DNA from: Cristatella mucedo
Lineage: Eukaryota; Bryozoa; Phylactolaemata; Cristatellidae
Assembly (NCBI GenBank): GCA_009760855.2
Contig: WPIO01000026.1
Location: forward strand, 808,001 to 872,000
Direction of reading: 5' to 3'
Length of the DNA stretch: 64,000 bases
Numbering within the stretch: position 1 is the first letter of the stretch; every line of letters begins with the position of its first letter. Made by a program: the position numbers and the translations under genes. The notes under the pieces were generated by a model, which saw only the letters and a list, made by a program, of their open reading frames with translations, searched no databases and had not been told where the DNA came from. Of this stretch, positions 42,735 to 53,412 are shown in pieces.

Positions 42735-42983
42735 TTAAGCATGTTGAAGTGCAACAGAGCTGTCTTGGGGCAAGATGTTGCAGCAGGTTTGCAATGTACC
42801 ACGCCATTGCCTGGTGTCGACGCCGCCCGAAGTCTTGTCACGACGCTAGCGAGCAGAATGTATGGCGGCAGCAGCACCGGTGGTGCCCTGCCGAGTCGCC
42901 GCCGGAGCTGCCTTTGTAGTTTGCTCTGCCTCGGATCCTTAGTCTGCTGCGCGTGACGTCGCCGGCGAGCGCCCGCCCACCTG

Positions 42984-43414
42984 TCACGACGCTGCCGCAG
43001 CCGGTGCACCGAACGCGTAGCAGTGTAAGGCCAGGTTGCCCGAGCAGCCCTCGAAGAAGGCCCTGCCCGCAGCAAAGCCGGAGGCGGCGACAACGACGAC
43101 GAGCGGTAGGAAGTGCTCGATTCGCGGGTGCGCCATCGAGAAATCGGGCTCGCCAGCACAGTGGAGCAGCCGACGTTCGCGCTCGGCAGTCGCCAGCGTC
43201 GGGCTGGTGAGCAGCTCGTCTACGTGGGCGACGAAGCGCTTGGCCCAGTCGGCCGTCGCAGACGAGCGCACCTGTCGCAGGTTGTGCGTCAGCGAGCCGC
43301 TCCCCACGAGCAGCCCGTTGTGGCCGTCCGGTGTAGTGAGAAACTCGGCCAGTGCTTTGCCAAGCCGGATGTGCTGACCGACGTCGAGGCTACCCAAGAG
43401 TGACACCTGCAAAA
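42984..43414 (-). CDS. Dioxygenase exon 2
   Basis: The acceptor is CCTTGCAG at 43415-43422. Only this AG (not the one 8 nt downstream) keeps frame, giving NIP-VLQVSLLGSLDVG. It continues GSGSLTHNLRQV, ADWAKRFVAHVDELL and HPRIEHFLPL, and ends FGAPAAAAS plus TGA at 42986-42984. The C-terminal alanine run is unusual for the family. Confidence 0.9.
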
Positions 43415-45445
43415 CTGCAAGGCACGTGACGTTTGTGTATTGTTGCATGGCTCACCCTCGCTGGCTCAGTTTATAAGCACGGCTATGCAGATCGGTGCAT
43501 GTCGAACTAAGTGCGCCGGGCACATGGAGTGGCAAATGCTGTTGGTGAGGTTTAAACCGTAACTACAAATCTACATGCTCTTAAAGTCAAAAGAAGTGGT
43601 GACGTCAATCGGTAGCGACCACCAGGCTTTGGGTGCACAGGAATTGACAGCACAGATGTGATACAAAGGATGTCTGGTGGTTAGATGCCCAGCCAAATGA
43701 CCGAATCAGAGGAATCAGTGGGCTATGCGATACCTGTTTAGCAAGCGCTTAGGTTGGCCAAAGTAAGACAGTGAAGGAACGAACACACAAGTGAATGATG
43801 CAGCACCTTAAAGCAAAGTCTACGCTGAGGCTTGATGGGATGCAAGTGCTTAGGTCGGAGGAGAGTAAGTAGCTGAGACATTCACTACAAGCAAGCCTAG
43901 CTGCCAAGTTTTATATCGTCTAAAAGCATTGTATTGCAGTGGCTGGAAGACGTGCAGAAGTGCAGATAACTCGTCTGAATCATAGTGTGAAAGTCGGCAA
44001 ATAAGCTGCGAGCCCATTGAAACTGAATTGCTAGAAAGCATGTTGCAACGAAAGCAAATGTACAAACAAGACTTATGTGTCACCTTCTAACAAAGGAATG
44101 CATAGATGTATAGAGCATGGTAGTTGCATTGGCAAGATGGAGGGTGTAAAAAAAGTCGAGAATTGAACCTAGAACTTATGTCTGGTTTACTAATGCTTCG
44201 AATGCTTGAGAGATGACAAAACGTTGGCCATTAAATTTAGGTCTTGAAATCTTTCACTGAAATCAAACTTCGCCAGTTCAGTGCAATGTCACTAATCCCT
44301 TGGCAAAATTTGGTCCTCCACGAGGACCTGGTGGTAAAATGACACCGAGCGATTTAACAGCTAGTAAAGAGGCTCGATCTAGCTTAACATTCCCGAGATT
44401 TCTATTTAACACTTTCAAGGCCGCAGAGACCAAATCTTAATTTAAAGGATATAGCAGTTATAGAGGGATACTGTCTTCTTAGACTAGGAGATGGAACGAT
44501 GAGTAGAGGGCAGATGGGGTGAGCTTGAACATCAAAATAAGAGATGGTAATAAAGGAATGGGTTTCATGGGAGACGTCGCAGTATTGACGGATTCTGTGC
44601 TCGTGTTAGGCTTAGGAAGAATTTGGACATAACCTAAATGCAAGCGTGGTTAGTGGCAGCATGCACAGTGTCAGCACGCCTAAGCACATAAAAGGCCGAA
44701 TCACAAGGACCCACTAAATGCTGTCATAAATAGGTGCATGTTTCTTTTAAAATGCGGTCAAATCAGGGGATGTTGTGACGCGTCAGGAGCGAGTTCCAGG
44801 CTTTGGGAGCATACGAACCAAATGCACGGCTTCCAAAGGATTCGAGGTTTGTATGAGGAATAGGGCAATGTTAGGTAGCTGAAAGTAGGCAGACGCGATT
44901 GTGGAGCTGGTGTGGTCGTCTAACGAAAGGTCACTTTGGAACGAGACACCTAAGGCTCTGCCTCCAACCAAAGAGCCCAAGCTTCATGAAACGAACTCAG
45001 ATTCGGAGCGGAGCTCACCTGGAATGTTTGCTTCGGGTATTGCCAGCTTAAGCGGAATGAAGACGCCGTGGTCATATCCTCTAGCGCTGTCGAGCGAACT
45101 CGTCAGACCCTTGGCGTCAAGAAAACTGGCAAGGTTTTTCGCGATGCCCGGTGCACCTGGGGCTGCCCACTGGAGCTTGTATGTGTGATCTGGAAAGCCG
45201 TAATAATCAAAGTAGAGGGGAGGCTTCTCCCCGCTTAGTATGGCGAACGTGTTCTCTTCCCAGTGAGCGCTGACCACGATGACAAATGATGGCCTCTGGG
45301 TAACCCCACAGCGAGCGAACATGTTTCGCAGATTGTCGGCTGCTGCTGAATTGCTGTCCATTCCCGAGAACATTGGGCTATCGCTAAGCGCCTCCATGAA
45401 GAAACAGGGCCCACCGCCATGCGACAAAAATACGACAGGCTGCAT
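42984..45445 (-). CDS. LigB-family extradiol dioxygenase (4,5-DOPA dioxygenase-like), two exons
   Basis: This is a class III extradiol ring-cleavage dioxygenase of the DODA/YgiD subgroup, expected to be a small soluble non-haem metal enzyme that opens catechol-type rings such as L-DOPA. Exons are complement(45019-45445) and complement(42984-43414), joined in phase 1, 858 nt, 285 residues, the usual family size. Motifs: FLSHGGGP (His9), VVSAHWEENT (His61), YFDYYGFPDH, WAAPG, YDHGVFIPL (His126), IPEANIPVLQVSL across the splice, GSGSLTHNLR (His186) and HPRIEHFLPL (239-247). His9 and His61 are the family metal ligands. The start is the first ATG in the exon, right before the conserved strand, with no room for a longer ATG-initiated form in frame. 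The animal substrate is unknown; I infer catecholic compounds. Confidence 0.9.
43415..45018 (-). other. Dioxygenase intron filled with LINE remnants
   Basis: This is a 1.6-kb GT-AG intron. 43700-44560 reads on the - strand as a decayed LINE reverse-transcriptase 3' part (SILDFFYTLHLANA, ARLACSECLSYLL). 44640-44975 is a LINE-A piece with an internal deletion. Both are in the same orientation as the host gene. Confidence 0.7.
45019..45445 (-). CDS. Dioxygenase exon 1
   Basis: It runs from ATG (45445-45443) to the donor GTGAGC beginning at 45018. It encodes residues 1-142, including LSHGGGP, SAHW and YDHGVF. The open frame extends upstream to about 45574 without an ATG (an Arg/Ala/Ser-rich extension), so a further 5' exon with a targeting peptide cannot be excluded. 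Confidence 0.9.
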
Positions 45446-46897
45446 GAAAAACGCCGCGTCACGATCAACAGTTGCGGTCGCCGGAAATGACGCATATCCA
45501 GCTGACCCGATTCTCCGACTCGCGCCTGGTCCGGATGTCCGGCAACTCGCGGCTCTTACTACACGCTGACGCAATTCCTAGTTGGCTGAACGAAGGCAAC
45601 TCAACATCGTCACCAGCATACTTCTGCGATCGCTAGTAGAACCCTGTGGTCTCGAAGAGAAGCCAACCATCAATCAGGGGCTCGCGAAACCATAACGACG
45701 ATGTAACTGTCCCTACCCTCCGCGAAGTTACCCCTCGGTCGTAGTTGCCGCTGTTGGTGGACCGCGGATTGACTCTTAGGGATGGTTGAACCAGTCACCC
45801 AGAACTCGTTTAAATTTTCAGCTTTATCTAATTCTGTTTGAGCAAATTACGTACGGCCTTCGGTTTCTGTTTGTTCGTGCACTCGAAACTCGCCGCCCGG
45901 TTTCGCAGAGTGCAGCGCGGCGCTTCCCCGTCCGGACAGAACTACGCCGCAAAACTACTGCGCTCGTAGCGATGCTAGTTTCAGCCGACGCGACAAATAC
46001 TGCCGATGCCGGTTCCTTTGGAATTGCTGCTTACGACTTGAAGCTGTAGCACCAATGCACTCAGGTTTTACGTCAGTAGCGAAACGCGGCAGCGACTAGA
46101 ACGCCCACGCCTAGCCAGTCGTATCCGTGGCGAATAGGTGTCTATTCGACAGCGACGGACGGTCACAGGCGTTCAACAGCGGTAATGACGTGTGGCAACT
46201 CTCATAGGGCTCAGTGGCCTAATACGGCTACGGTTGTAAAGCTGCCTTGACCAGAGATATTCGTACACTAGGCGCTCACAGCCGTTGCCATTAAGTCTCT
46301 GCAAATAATTAACATCACTCATACTCTGGCTGTTTTAGCACGCCGCCGTTTCACCACCAGTTAGAGCTAGCGTTGGCTTAAACTAATATTGTTTTGACTG
46401 AGTTTTGCTCCTCACACTTATGCAAAGCTGTTTGGTTTCCCTTAACTACGCGACTGGCGGTACGACTCGAAGACGCCGGTACACGTTATGGAGACGAATT
46501 ATGATGGCGAGGTTGATTCAGCCGGAAGAGTAGGCGGCGGTTAGTGGGTGACAGAATGCGCAAAGCGCGAATGGTGGGGATAATGAGAGGACGAACACTT
46601 AGTGTATAGTGACATTATCATGTTTTGAAAAATAACTGGTCATCCCAAGTAAGGTTCAGCCCCACTAAGAAGTATTTCTTCCTCCAATCCAGACTGCAGA
46701 GGCGTAGCATCTTAACAACACTGGAGAAATGTATACGAAGTAAAATGACAGAAATATAGAGCGGAAACTCTACTATAAAGGGCTTGCCTCTAGCCATAAT
46801 TTTCGGGGTTAGTCACAAAGAGAGATCCCCGAGCTATGTCAATGCTCGGGAGCGCTATCTTTCTCTCTTTCTCTTCCCATCCATACAAAATTCTGTC

Positions 46898-46900
<3 letters not shown>
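45446..46900. other. Unassigned DNA upstream of the dioxygenase gene
   Basis: No transposon or gene is recognised. It must include the dioxygenase 5' UTR and promoter on the - strand. I see no convincing TATA-type element. Confidence 0.4.

Positions 46901-46943
<43 letters not shown>
46901..46943. repeat. (TA)n microsatellite
   Basis: About 21 TA units, directly followed by a transposon-end-like sequence. Confidence 0.95.
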
Positions 46944-46947
<4 letters not shown>

Positions 46948-47155
46948 CCATATTTTAACGAGTATAAGTCGCTTTTTCCCTTTTTTGAAAACTAAACTTG
47001 CAACTTACACACTGCAAGTGCCAATCACTCACTGCGTGCAGTGATAAGTGACGCAAAGTTCGGAGAGAAAGTGACGATTCAGACATTGACGATGTTGCTA
47101 CAGACTATGTAGATGTTAACAGTGATAGTGATGACGAGGTTTTGCTAACTGTCAT
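46944..47155 (+). mobile_element. Possible DNA-transposon terminus and acidic ORF start
   Basis: ACGAGTATAAGTCGC and a near-inverted GCAACTTACACACTGC 35 bp later resemble terminal motifs of cut-and-paste elements. A frame then reads RRESDDSDIDDVATDYVDVN then SDSDDEVLLTV, an acidic N-terminus like those of some transposases, cut by a LINE-B end at 47155. Family not identified. Confidence 0.35.
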
Positions 47156-47200
47156 GTATCTCTGTCAGTAACTCCACAAAGTGATAAAGACCATGTGGCT
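47156..47200 (-). mobile_element. LINE-B 3' terminal block only
   Basis: TGTATCTCTGTCAGTAACTC then CACAAAG..AAAGACCATGTGG, as at 2380, 11440 and 51020. Confidence 0.6.
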
Positions 47201-47281
47201 TGACCCTTGACCACTAGGTCGAATCGTTCGGTCAACCAGTGCGTTACGATCTCGCTGTTGACCTATTGTAAAAAAATAAAT

Positions 47282-47412
47282 AATTTATTTGTATAGCGCC
47301 CCTAGAGAACTTAATCTCTATTCAGGCGCTTCACATATACATCGGGGCTCGAGACCAAGACCTCAGCCAGACCTCGGTCGGGGCGAGTACCTTAACCGCT
47401 GGACCAAACCAG
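47282..47412 (-). mobile_element. SINE family 1
   Basis: On the - strand: CTGGTTTGGTCCAGCGGTTA head, GGTCTCGAGCCCC, GAAGCGCC...GGGGCGCTATAC AAAT tail. One of the best-kept copies. Confidence 0.9.
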
Positions 47413-48260
47413 CTTGATCTCAGATGTGACTTAACAATCTCAAAGAAGGCTATATCTGCTCTATCGTAGTGAATTGCATCATCAGTAGACGTAGTGGTGA
47501 ACGAATGGCCTAAGTAACAGGTGGAAATAATAATCACGAGCTTGTTGTCATCACGACCGCTGTTTTAATCTACTAGCCAACAAAGCATGGGGCGGATTTA
47601 TCAGCACTCGAGCAAGATGAATGAACAACAGCTATCCCTCAGCTAGACGATAACGGGCGTGTGAGATACGAGGAGAGAGCTGAGTCTTGCACAGCGTAAA
47701 CACTGGAAGCAAATTAGAAAATATGCAACTAACAGTAAATGAATTTGTAATCGAATTAGCGCATAAAAGGTAAACAAGCACGATCCCAAAATCACACCTC
47801 GTGGAGCCAACCGAGATTTATAACTGGGCCTTCTTCGCATGAAATATGTCCATTTGGTGTTGATAATAATAAGTTAATAATGATGAAATTTACGAATAGA
47901 ATCCATAGAGAACCAAACTCGATCCAGACGCTTTACGGACTCGCTGCAAAAGAAGCAACAGCCAAGCGTTAGTTACATGCAAGGTATCGTGCTTAGATAA
48001 ACTTGCAGAAGCAAACAAGTTCCATGCTTAAAATAGCGTGCAAAAAGAATCAAGAAGATCCTAGAGCTAATGGTTAGTGGAACCCCCTTGTTATAAATGT
48101 GCGCTGAATCGTACACAAGTAAGCATGCAAAGTATTTGAACGCAGACCTCCGATGCCAAAGCCGCCGCTAGCGTGCGGCATTCAATAAGGTCGCTCAATA
48201 AAGTCGCTTCAGTATGCTCGCGCATATTCAGCTAAGCTCACAAGAGCCATCAATGCCAAG
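47413..48260. other. Unassigned AT-rich DNA
   Basis: No gene, repeat or transposon motif recognised. Confidence 0.4.
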
Positions 48261-48392
48261 CTAGTTTGGTCTAGCGGTTAAGGTGCTCGCCCCGACCAAG
48301 GTCTGAGTGAGGTCGTGGGCTCGAGCCCCGAGGCGTATGTGAAGCGCCTGAATAGAGATTAAGTTCTCTTGGGGCGCTATACAAATGAATCA
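48261..48392 (+). mobile_element. SINE family 1, best-kept copy
   Basis: CTAGTTTGGTCTAGCGGTTA head with A-box, GGCTCGAGCCCC B-box, GAAGCGCCTGAATAGAGATT hairpin arm and GGGGCGCTATACAAATGAAT end. It abuts LINE-A 3' sequence 10 bp downstream. Confidence 0.92.
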
Positions 48393-48401
48393 TAATTATT
48401 T

Positions 48402-48652
48402 ATTTTCCCTGTGATTCGTCCTTCATGTGCTTATGCATGCTGACACTGTGCATGTTGTCACTAACAACATTTGCATGCTGACCCTGTGTATGTCACCCCT
48501 AACCATATTATTCATTTTGTTTGTTTTTCAAGCATGATTTTACTCACCATTCAATTGCATTTCACTTTGCAGCAAATGTAAAGCGCCTAGAAAGAGATTG
48601 CGTTCTCAGAGGGCGCTTTATCAAGTGCATTATTATTATTATTATTATTATC
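48402..48652 (+). mobile_element. LINE-A 3' UTR and tail
   Basis: CCCTGTGATTCGTCCTTCAT to hairpin 48577-48622 and (ATT)n; RT absent. Confidence 0.9.
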
Positions 48653-48729
48653 AACTGCTTAGTTTAGATATATGTTACTGCCATCAACCTTGGGACTTAT
48701 AGTGACTGTAGCGACTCTCGGCGACTTCA

Positions 48730-49290
48730 CCTAAATCTCTCAACATCATTGGAAACCAACGGATCCTTTCGGAACGTCTCTCGACACTCCTTTGATGTCA
48801 CAGGCACATTACTGGATAGCGTGAGGTCCTACCTCAGTGATAGATGTCAGAGTGTAAAGATATAAAATTGCTGTCGATCATCCAACAAGCCCTTAAAAGT
48901 ATGGAGTACTTCAGGGTTCGATCCTAGGCTCGCTTCCTTTCATTATCTATACTTTCTCTCTGAGTGATATCATCCCCAATTATAATCTTGGCTGTCATTT
49001 GTAAGCCGATCGCACTCGGGTCTGCCCGTTCCATTGACGCTTCTCAGCTCCGCTCTGAATGCGACTCAAGTTACGTCATATCCAGCGTGCTTTGACGACG
49101 CTTGCACTCACATGATCACTAATTTACTAAAGCGCATTCGCTACGAGGAGACCAACATAATAGCTGTGGGCAAGCCAAGCGTCACCCCAAGCGTATCATG
49201 CCTCTTTACCCTCAATCTTTTGCCAATCAAGATCCCAGTTTGTATGCACCGAAAGTCTGTAACTCGTTAATTCACCACCGTCCGCAGACG
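48730..49290 (+). mobile_element. LINE-A RT, strongly decayed
   Basis: TLLDSVRSYLSDRCQSVKI, then YGVLQGSILGSLPFIIYTFS and LSDIIPNYNLGCHL, the RT palm up to the catalytic box (box itself lost). Confidence 0.75.
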
Positions 49291-49604
49291 TGAGCACAAT
49301 TTCTCACCTTACTGTCCATAGGGTGCCAGTCAAGTTCCAAGCTTATCTGTTCTAGTCTCCCCATCCTCAGCAGAGCATGCATTATCAGAGAGTGCTAGCA
49401 GAAAACACCCGTTGATCAAACACGGCTCGGATGCCGGATGAATTGATTCACTTTTCGGAGTCTTTAGGGGCTCCAGCCTCACTCGTGAGTGGCACTATGA
49501 TGTATAGCCAGATTAGAGGTAGCTGCGTCGTGGCTTGCATATTTTCGACCTTGACACTATCTAGCTTCCTGGGTGCAGCAGGTCCGTAGGATAGCGGAGC
49601 TCCT
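49291..49604. other. Unassigned DNA
   Basis: Nothing recognised. Confidence 0.35.
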
Positions 49605-52600
49605 TCAATCAGACCACGAACGCACCGAACAGAAATGGGGGAGGGGAGGGGCCGAAAGGAGTTCCGGAGGACTCATCGACGGCTGTGAATTTTTTTTGGG
49701 GGCTGGTAGTAATGGTGGCATAATGAGACCTTTCGACGCACGGGGACAAAGCTACTGATGGGGCCTCTTCCCCCTGTAAAAAATGCTGCAAAATAACTCT
49801 ACCGCAAAAGAAAGGCAAACAGCACATGTTAGCAGGCTTTTCAAGTCGAGACCATTTTATTAACTGTAGTAAAGGTACAAAGTAGATTTCACAGCTATAT
49901 CTTAGGTGAATTTTGCTGGCTTTGAACGTGGAAAACTGATTCATTACAGTTTGAAAGTAAATATTTTCCAGTGTTTCCTTCTCTACGCTTAGCAAGGCCA
50001 AATCAGAAAGTCGATCTTACCCCAGTGATGCTCTCAGATAAGAGAGGATTATATTCAGCTTGCTAATGAAACGTTCACACTTGGCAGCAATTACAGCTAT
50101 GGTGAGGAAAAATTGCATAGAAAACTCATATTAGGAAACACATCTTCTCCATAGCTGAAAATAAAAGACATGTTTTCTAGGGGGTCTTTGGTGCCAAGTC
50201 ATGATGTGTGGCAAGAAGCATTTTGAAGTCACATATTTCACTGTACAGCTTTGTTCCATCAATGTCTGAACAATAGAAGCCTCTAAAATCTAGACATTGC
50301 TCGCGGAGTTTGGTCTGGTCAAATGTTTTCAAAAGCTGCTCAACTTTCAACAGGAAACAAAATTTCACATCAAGATCTGTGAGCCGGGAAAATCTAGTTT
50401 TATTGTCGGAGAAAATCTATGCTATTCTTCAGTATTCATGAAATCTCCCCCTCTGCCGTGAGATCAATACCTTGAGCGAGTTCTCCGCGTATCAGTTTCA
50501 TTCGGCGGATTCTCGTTTACCTGCAACCCCTCATAACTCACATATCCTTTAGGCATCTGGTAGTGATTCTTGGCACAGTTCTTCTCGAAGTCTTGAAAAC
50601 TCAAATGTCAAGAGAGTGGAAGTCAAAAGAGGCACTTTTGAAGTTAATTTTTGGATCCTGCAGTCATTTCTGAAAGCGGTCAATCTTCCTTAGGAAATTA
50701 GACCAAAATTGCAACAGATCCCACAAGTTGAAGTTCAAGATACAATTAAGGAGACTGTAAACTTCACTTCTTGCATCAAGTGTTCCACTTGTGTGATCAG
50801 ATCGTTGCATCAAAAGACCCACAACTCATTTCAGTCCATTATTGATAGCTTTTACATCCTCTACACTTGCACTCCACCTTGTTGCAGAGTCAAGTTTGAC
50901 AGTGACTGCTAAGACTTTCTTCACTTCTTCCCACCTCAGAGTTGATCTTGAAAATAACGAGTAGGTGATGTTTATTGTTCCAAAAAGGTAACGACAACAG
51001 AATTTTTACTTGTATCTATCTCCATCTGTAACTCCACAGAGTCATAGAGACCACGTGGGTGTTACGCAGGAGAGTTTTGTATAGCGCACTCACAGCCTAA
51101 GCGGCTTTCGGTACGCATTCGGTAGCCAACAGACTTCGTCTCACGCAACAAAGAGAAAGTGGGAAGCATAGCAGAGTCAAGAGAGCAGTTGAGGTAGTGA
51201 GTAGCATAGAAGTAGCAGCTCAGGACCGCTGAAAAGGATGTGCAATAGTTGGCAGTAGGAGAGTAGTTGTCGTTGCGTAAGAATTGTGGAAGCAAGTTCC
51301 ACAGTCTACGACCTGCAGAGCTAAAGCTTCTGTTGTCAACTGTCTTTAAGCGGAGGAATGGGACAGCTAATTTATTGTCCACACTGGACCTGAGGGCGCG
51401 AACAGGCTGAAACTGATGCAGCAGTTCAGCTAGGTACGAAGGAGCCAAGCCGTGGCTTGTCTTGTGGGTCAGCGTAAGAACTTTGCTCTGTATCCTTGCA
51501 GCATGAACTCATGTAAGGTTCAAACTGTGGTTATCACACTTTAAAAATATAGTCTTCTCATTTCTCCACAGTATTTGCTTTTGGACACCTTACAGGTGGC
51601 CAGAGATGACTGCTGCTTTATCGTGCCACTGCGACCTGCTATCTTGCAAGGACATTTGGTCAAATTCCAGTTTGTCCAAGATGAGACTCCCAGTTAATGC
51701 AAAATCTTTGGTATAGATTTAAAGATAGTCCAGGAAAGACTCTGCTTTGTGGGGGAAATCAAAATCGACATATCTAATGACCTTAAACATCTGCTCGAGG
51801 TATTCAAAATCGGGAGTTGAATCGAACAGAATTCCACAGTACTTGTTTCACTGCATGTCGCAGAATAGCTTTCTCTGACTGTGGACACAAGTACAACAGA
51901 GAATTCGTTTTGGGTTTGAGAAGACAGATCAGAGACTGACTTTGGATTCTTTCTCGCGTGATTCATGTGCGTTTGCAAAAGGGGATCTTACTGAGCAATG
52001 AGATGAAGAAGTCTCAACAAGTTTCCAAAAGTTTTCTTCCAACCAGGCCAACACTCTGTTGGTGACCACGAAATGTCAGGTTTCGAGAAACCGAGAACCT
52101 GACACAGGTGATAATTCTCTTTAGGATTTCTTGCCATCATTTAATTTCCATCAAGAGTTGTGCCTCGGCAGCAGTGTCTTTTCCGCTTCATCTGAGAAGT
52201 CTCTTCTGTTTCTTTCCAAGCGGTGCAAGCCTGACGCTGCGAGTGGACGCTTGCATGAGCGCTCAGCTTTTCAGGTTTCCTCCACTGGCTAAACCCATTT
52301 GCCAATTCAAGTGACGATCGGGAATTTTGGGTGAACATAGATAGGGAAGAGCAAGGAACCAAAGAAACATGCCGACTGTTTGGATGGAGAGTAGACCACC
52401 CAGACGTTGCTAACTTCATGGCCAAGAGCAAGTTCCCTCTTGAACTAGGCTGTGCTCATGGCTCGACCAACTTTTCCAGCAAACAATCCTTCTTTGTCTT
52501 GAAACAGGCTTGATTCTCGTCTTGCTAATTCAGCTCTTGGTTGCCGCGGAATGGCGAGTAAAACAGAGGTTTGGTCAAACTTCATGCAGCCAATACCATT

Positions 52601-52710
52601 CAGGCTCAGCACTTTAGAAAAAATGTAGTAGGTTTCCCATCTTCTTCTCTTGTGGCAGTGCTTGAACCCCTCCCCAATGGTCACAATGGTGTCTGTCTTC
52701 ATCTTGACAG
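49605..52710 (-). mobile_element. hAT transposase remnant (ZMYM1/DUF4371 type), interrupted
   Basis: From the N-terminus on the - strand: TTF-type finger words GFSQWRKPEKLSAHASVHSQ, then HMNHARKNPKSVSDLSSQTQ NEF, ILFDSTPD and EQMFKVIRYVDFDF (DUF4371-like region with catalytic Asp, about 51755-51840). After a LINE-B insertion (51005-51497): ATRWSASVEDVKAINNG, ICDFKMLL and LSDLALLSVEKE (C-terminal dimerisation region, about 50010). Stops and frameshifts throughout. Confidence 0.85.
51005..51497 (-). mobile_element. LINE-B 3' end inserted in hAT
   Basis: It starts at the terminal block TATCTCCATCTGTAACTCCA and reads [40 protein letters not shown] and SVGYRMRTESRLGCECAIQN on the - strand with an intact short frame of 128 codons. 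Confidence 0.9.
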
Positions 52711-53227
52711 AACGAAGCTTCTTTTTCTCACAATGCTTTCGCCTAGCAGAGTGTGTGTTTCTCCAGGGTTGTCATGCTTTCTGCCTTCACTCTCTTCCTC
52801 CTCTTCCCTATTCTTGTCATTGTATCCGTCCTGCTTGCTTTCGTCTTCCTCAAACTATTATTCCTTACTCCTTCCGTGATTGTCAATATTTTCCTGGTGT
52901 TTTCCTGTGACGTACGAGTGCAGCATCGAATAGCAGCAGCAGAGATGCGAAGATGGCGCGATGGCCACCCGAAGACCCGATCAACACTCACCCAAGACTT
53001 GAGAGCAGGCAGGCCAACAGTCTCGAACGAGGCGTGGCTCCATCCGCGCCGCCAGCCGAGACATTTGACCGGCTCACGAGCATTGCCAGAAAATCTTTAA
53101 AGTTGGCAGAGCATTTTAAGGGAATGAACTTTGACATTGCTTGAGCCCGTCGAAGTCATTTCGGTCGGCACACCCACGTCGACGACTGGTTTGCCCCAGG
53201 ACCACAGGAGGGTTTGAGCATTGGTAG
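52711..53227. other. Unassigned DNA
   Basis: A charged - strand stretch (REKRRKR-like) at 52750-52900 may be the hAT N-terminus. Otherwise nothing recognised. Confidence 0.3.
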
Positions 53228-53382
53228 GGCCCCTATCCTTAGCCTAGGGAAATATGCTCTCTTAACGACCAATGTTGTGGGTTCGAATCCCGTAGTCGAA
53301 AATCCATTAATAGCCGCTTCGAGAGGATGAGAGCCGGCCGCTAAAGCCCTTCTGCTGCTATTTAAGTGTGGCTGTTTTTTTT
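53228..53382 (+). mobile_element. SINE family 2
   Basis: B-box GGGTTCGAATCCCG, then GAGAGCCGGCCGCTAAAGCC and CTTCTGCTGCTATTTAAGTG then TGGCTG and a T9 run. Confidence 0.8.
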
Positions 53383-53412
53383 TACTGTTTGCCTTTTATC
53401 ATCTTCATGTGC

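Noticed and set aside
45446-45574. N-terminal extension of the dioxygenase
   Set aside because: No ATG in the stretch and the family normally starts right at the conserved first strand.
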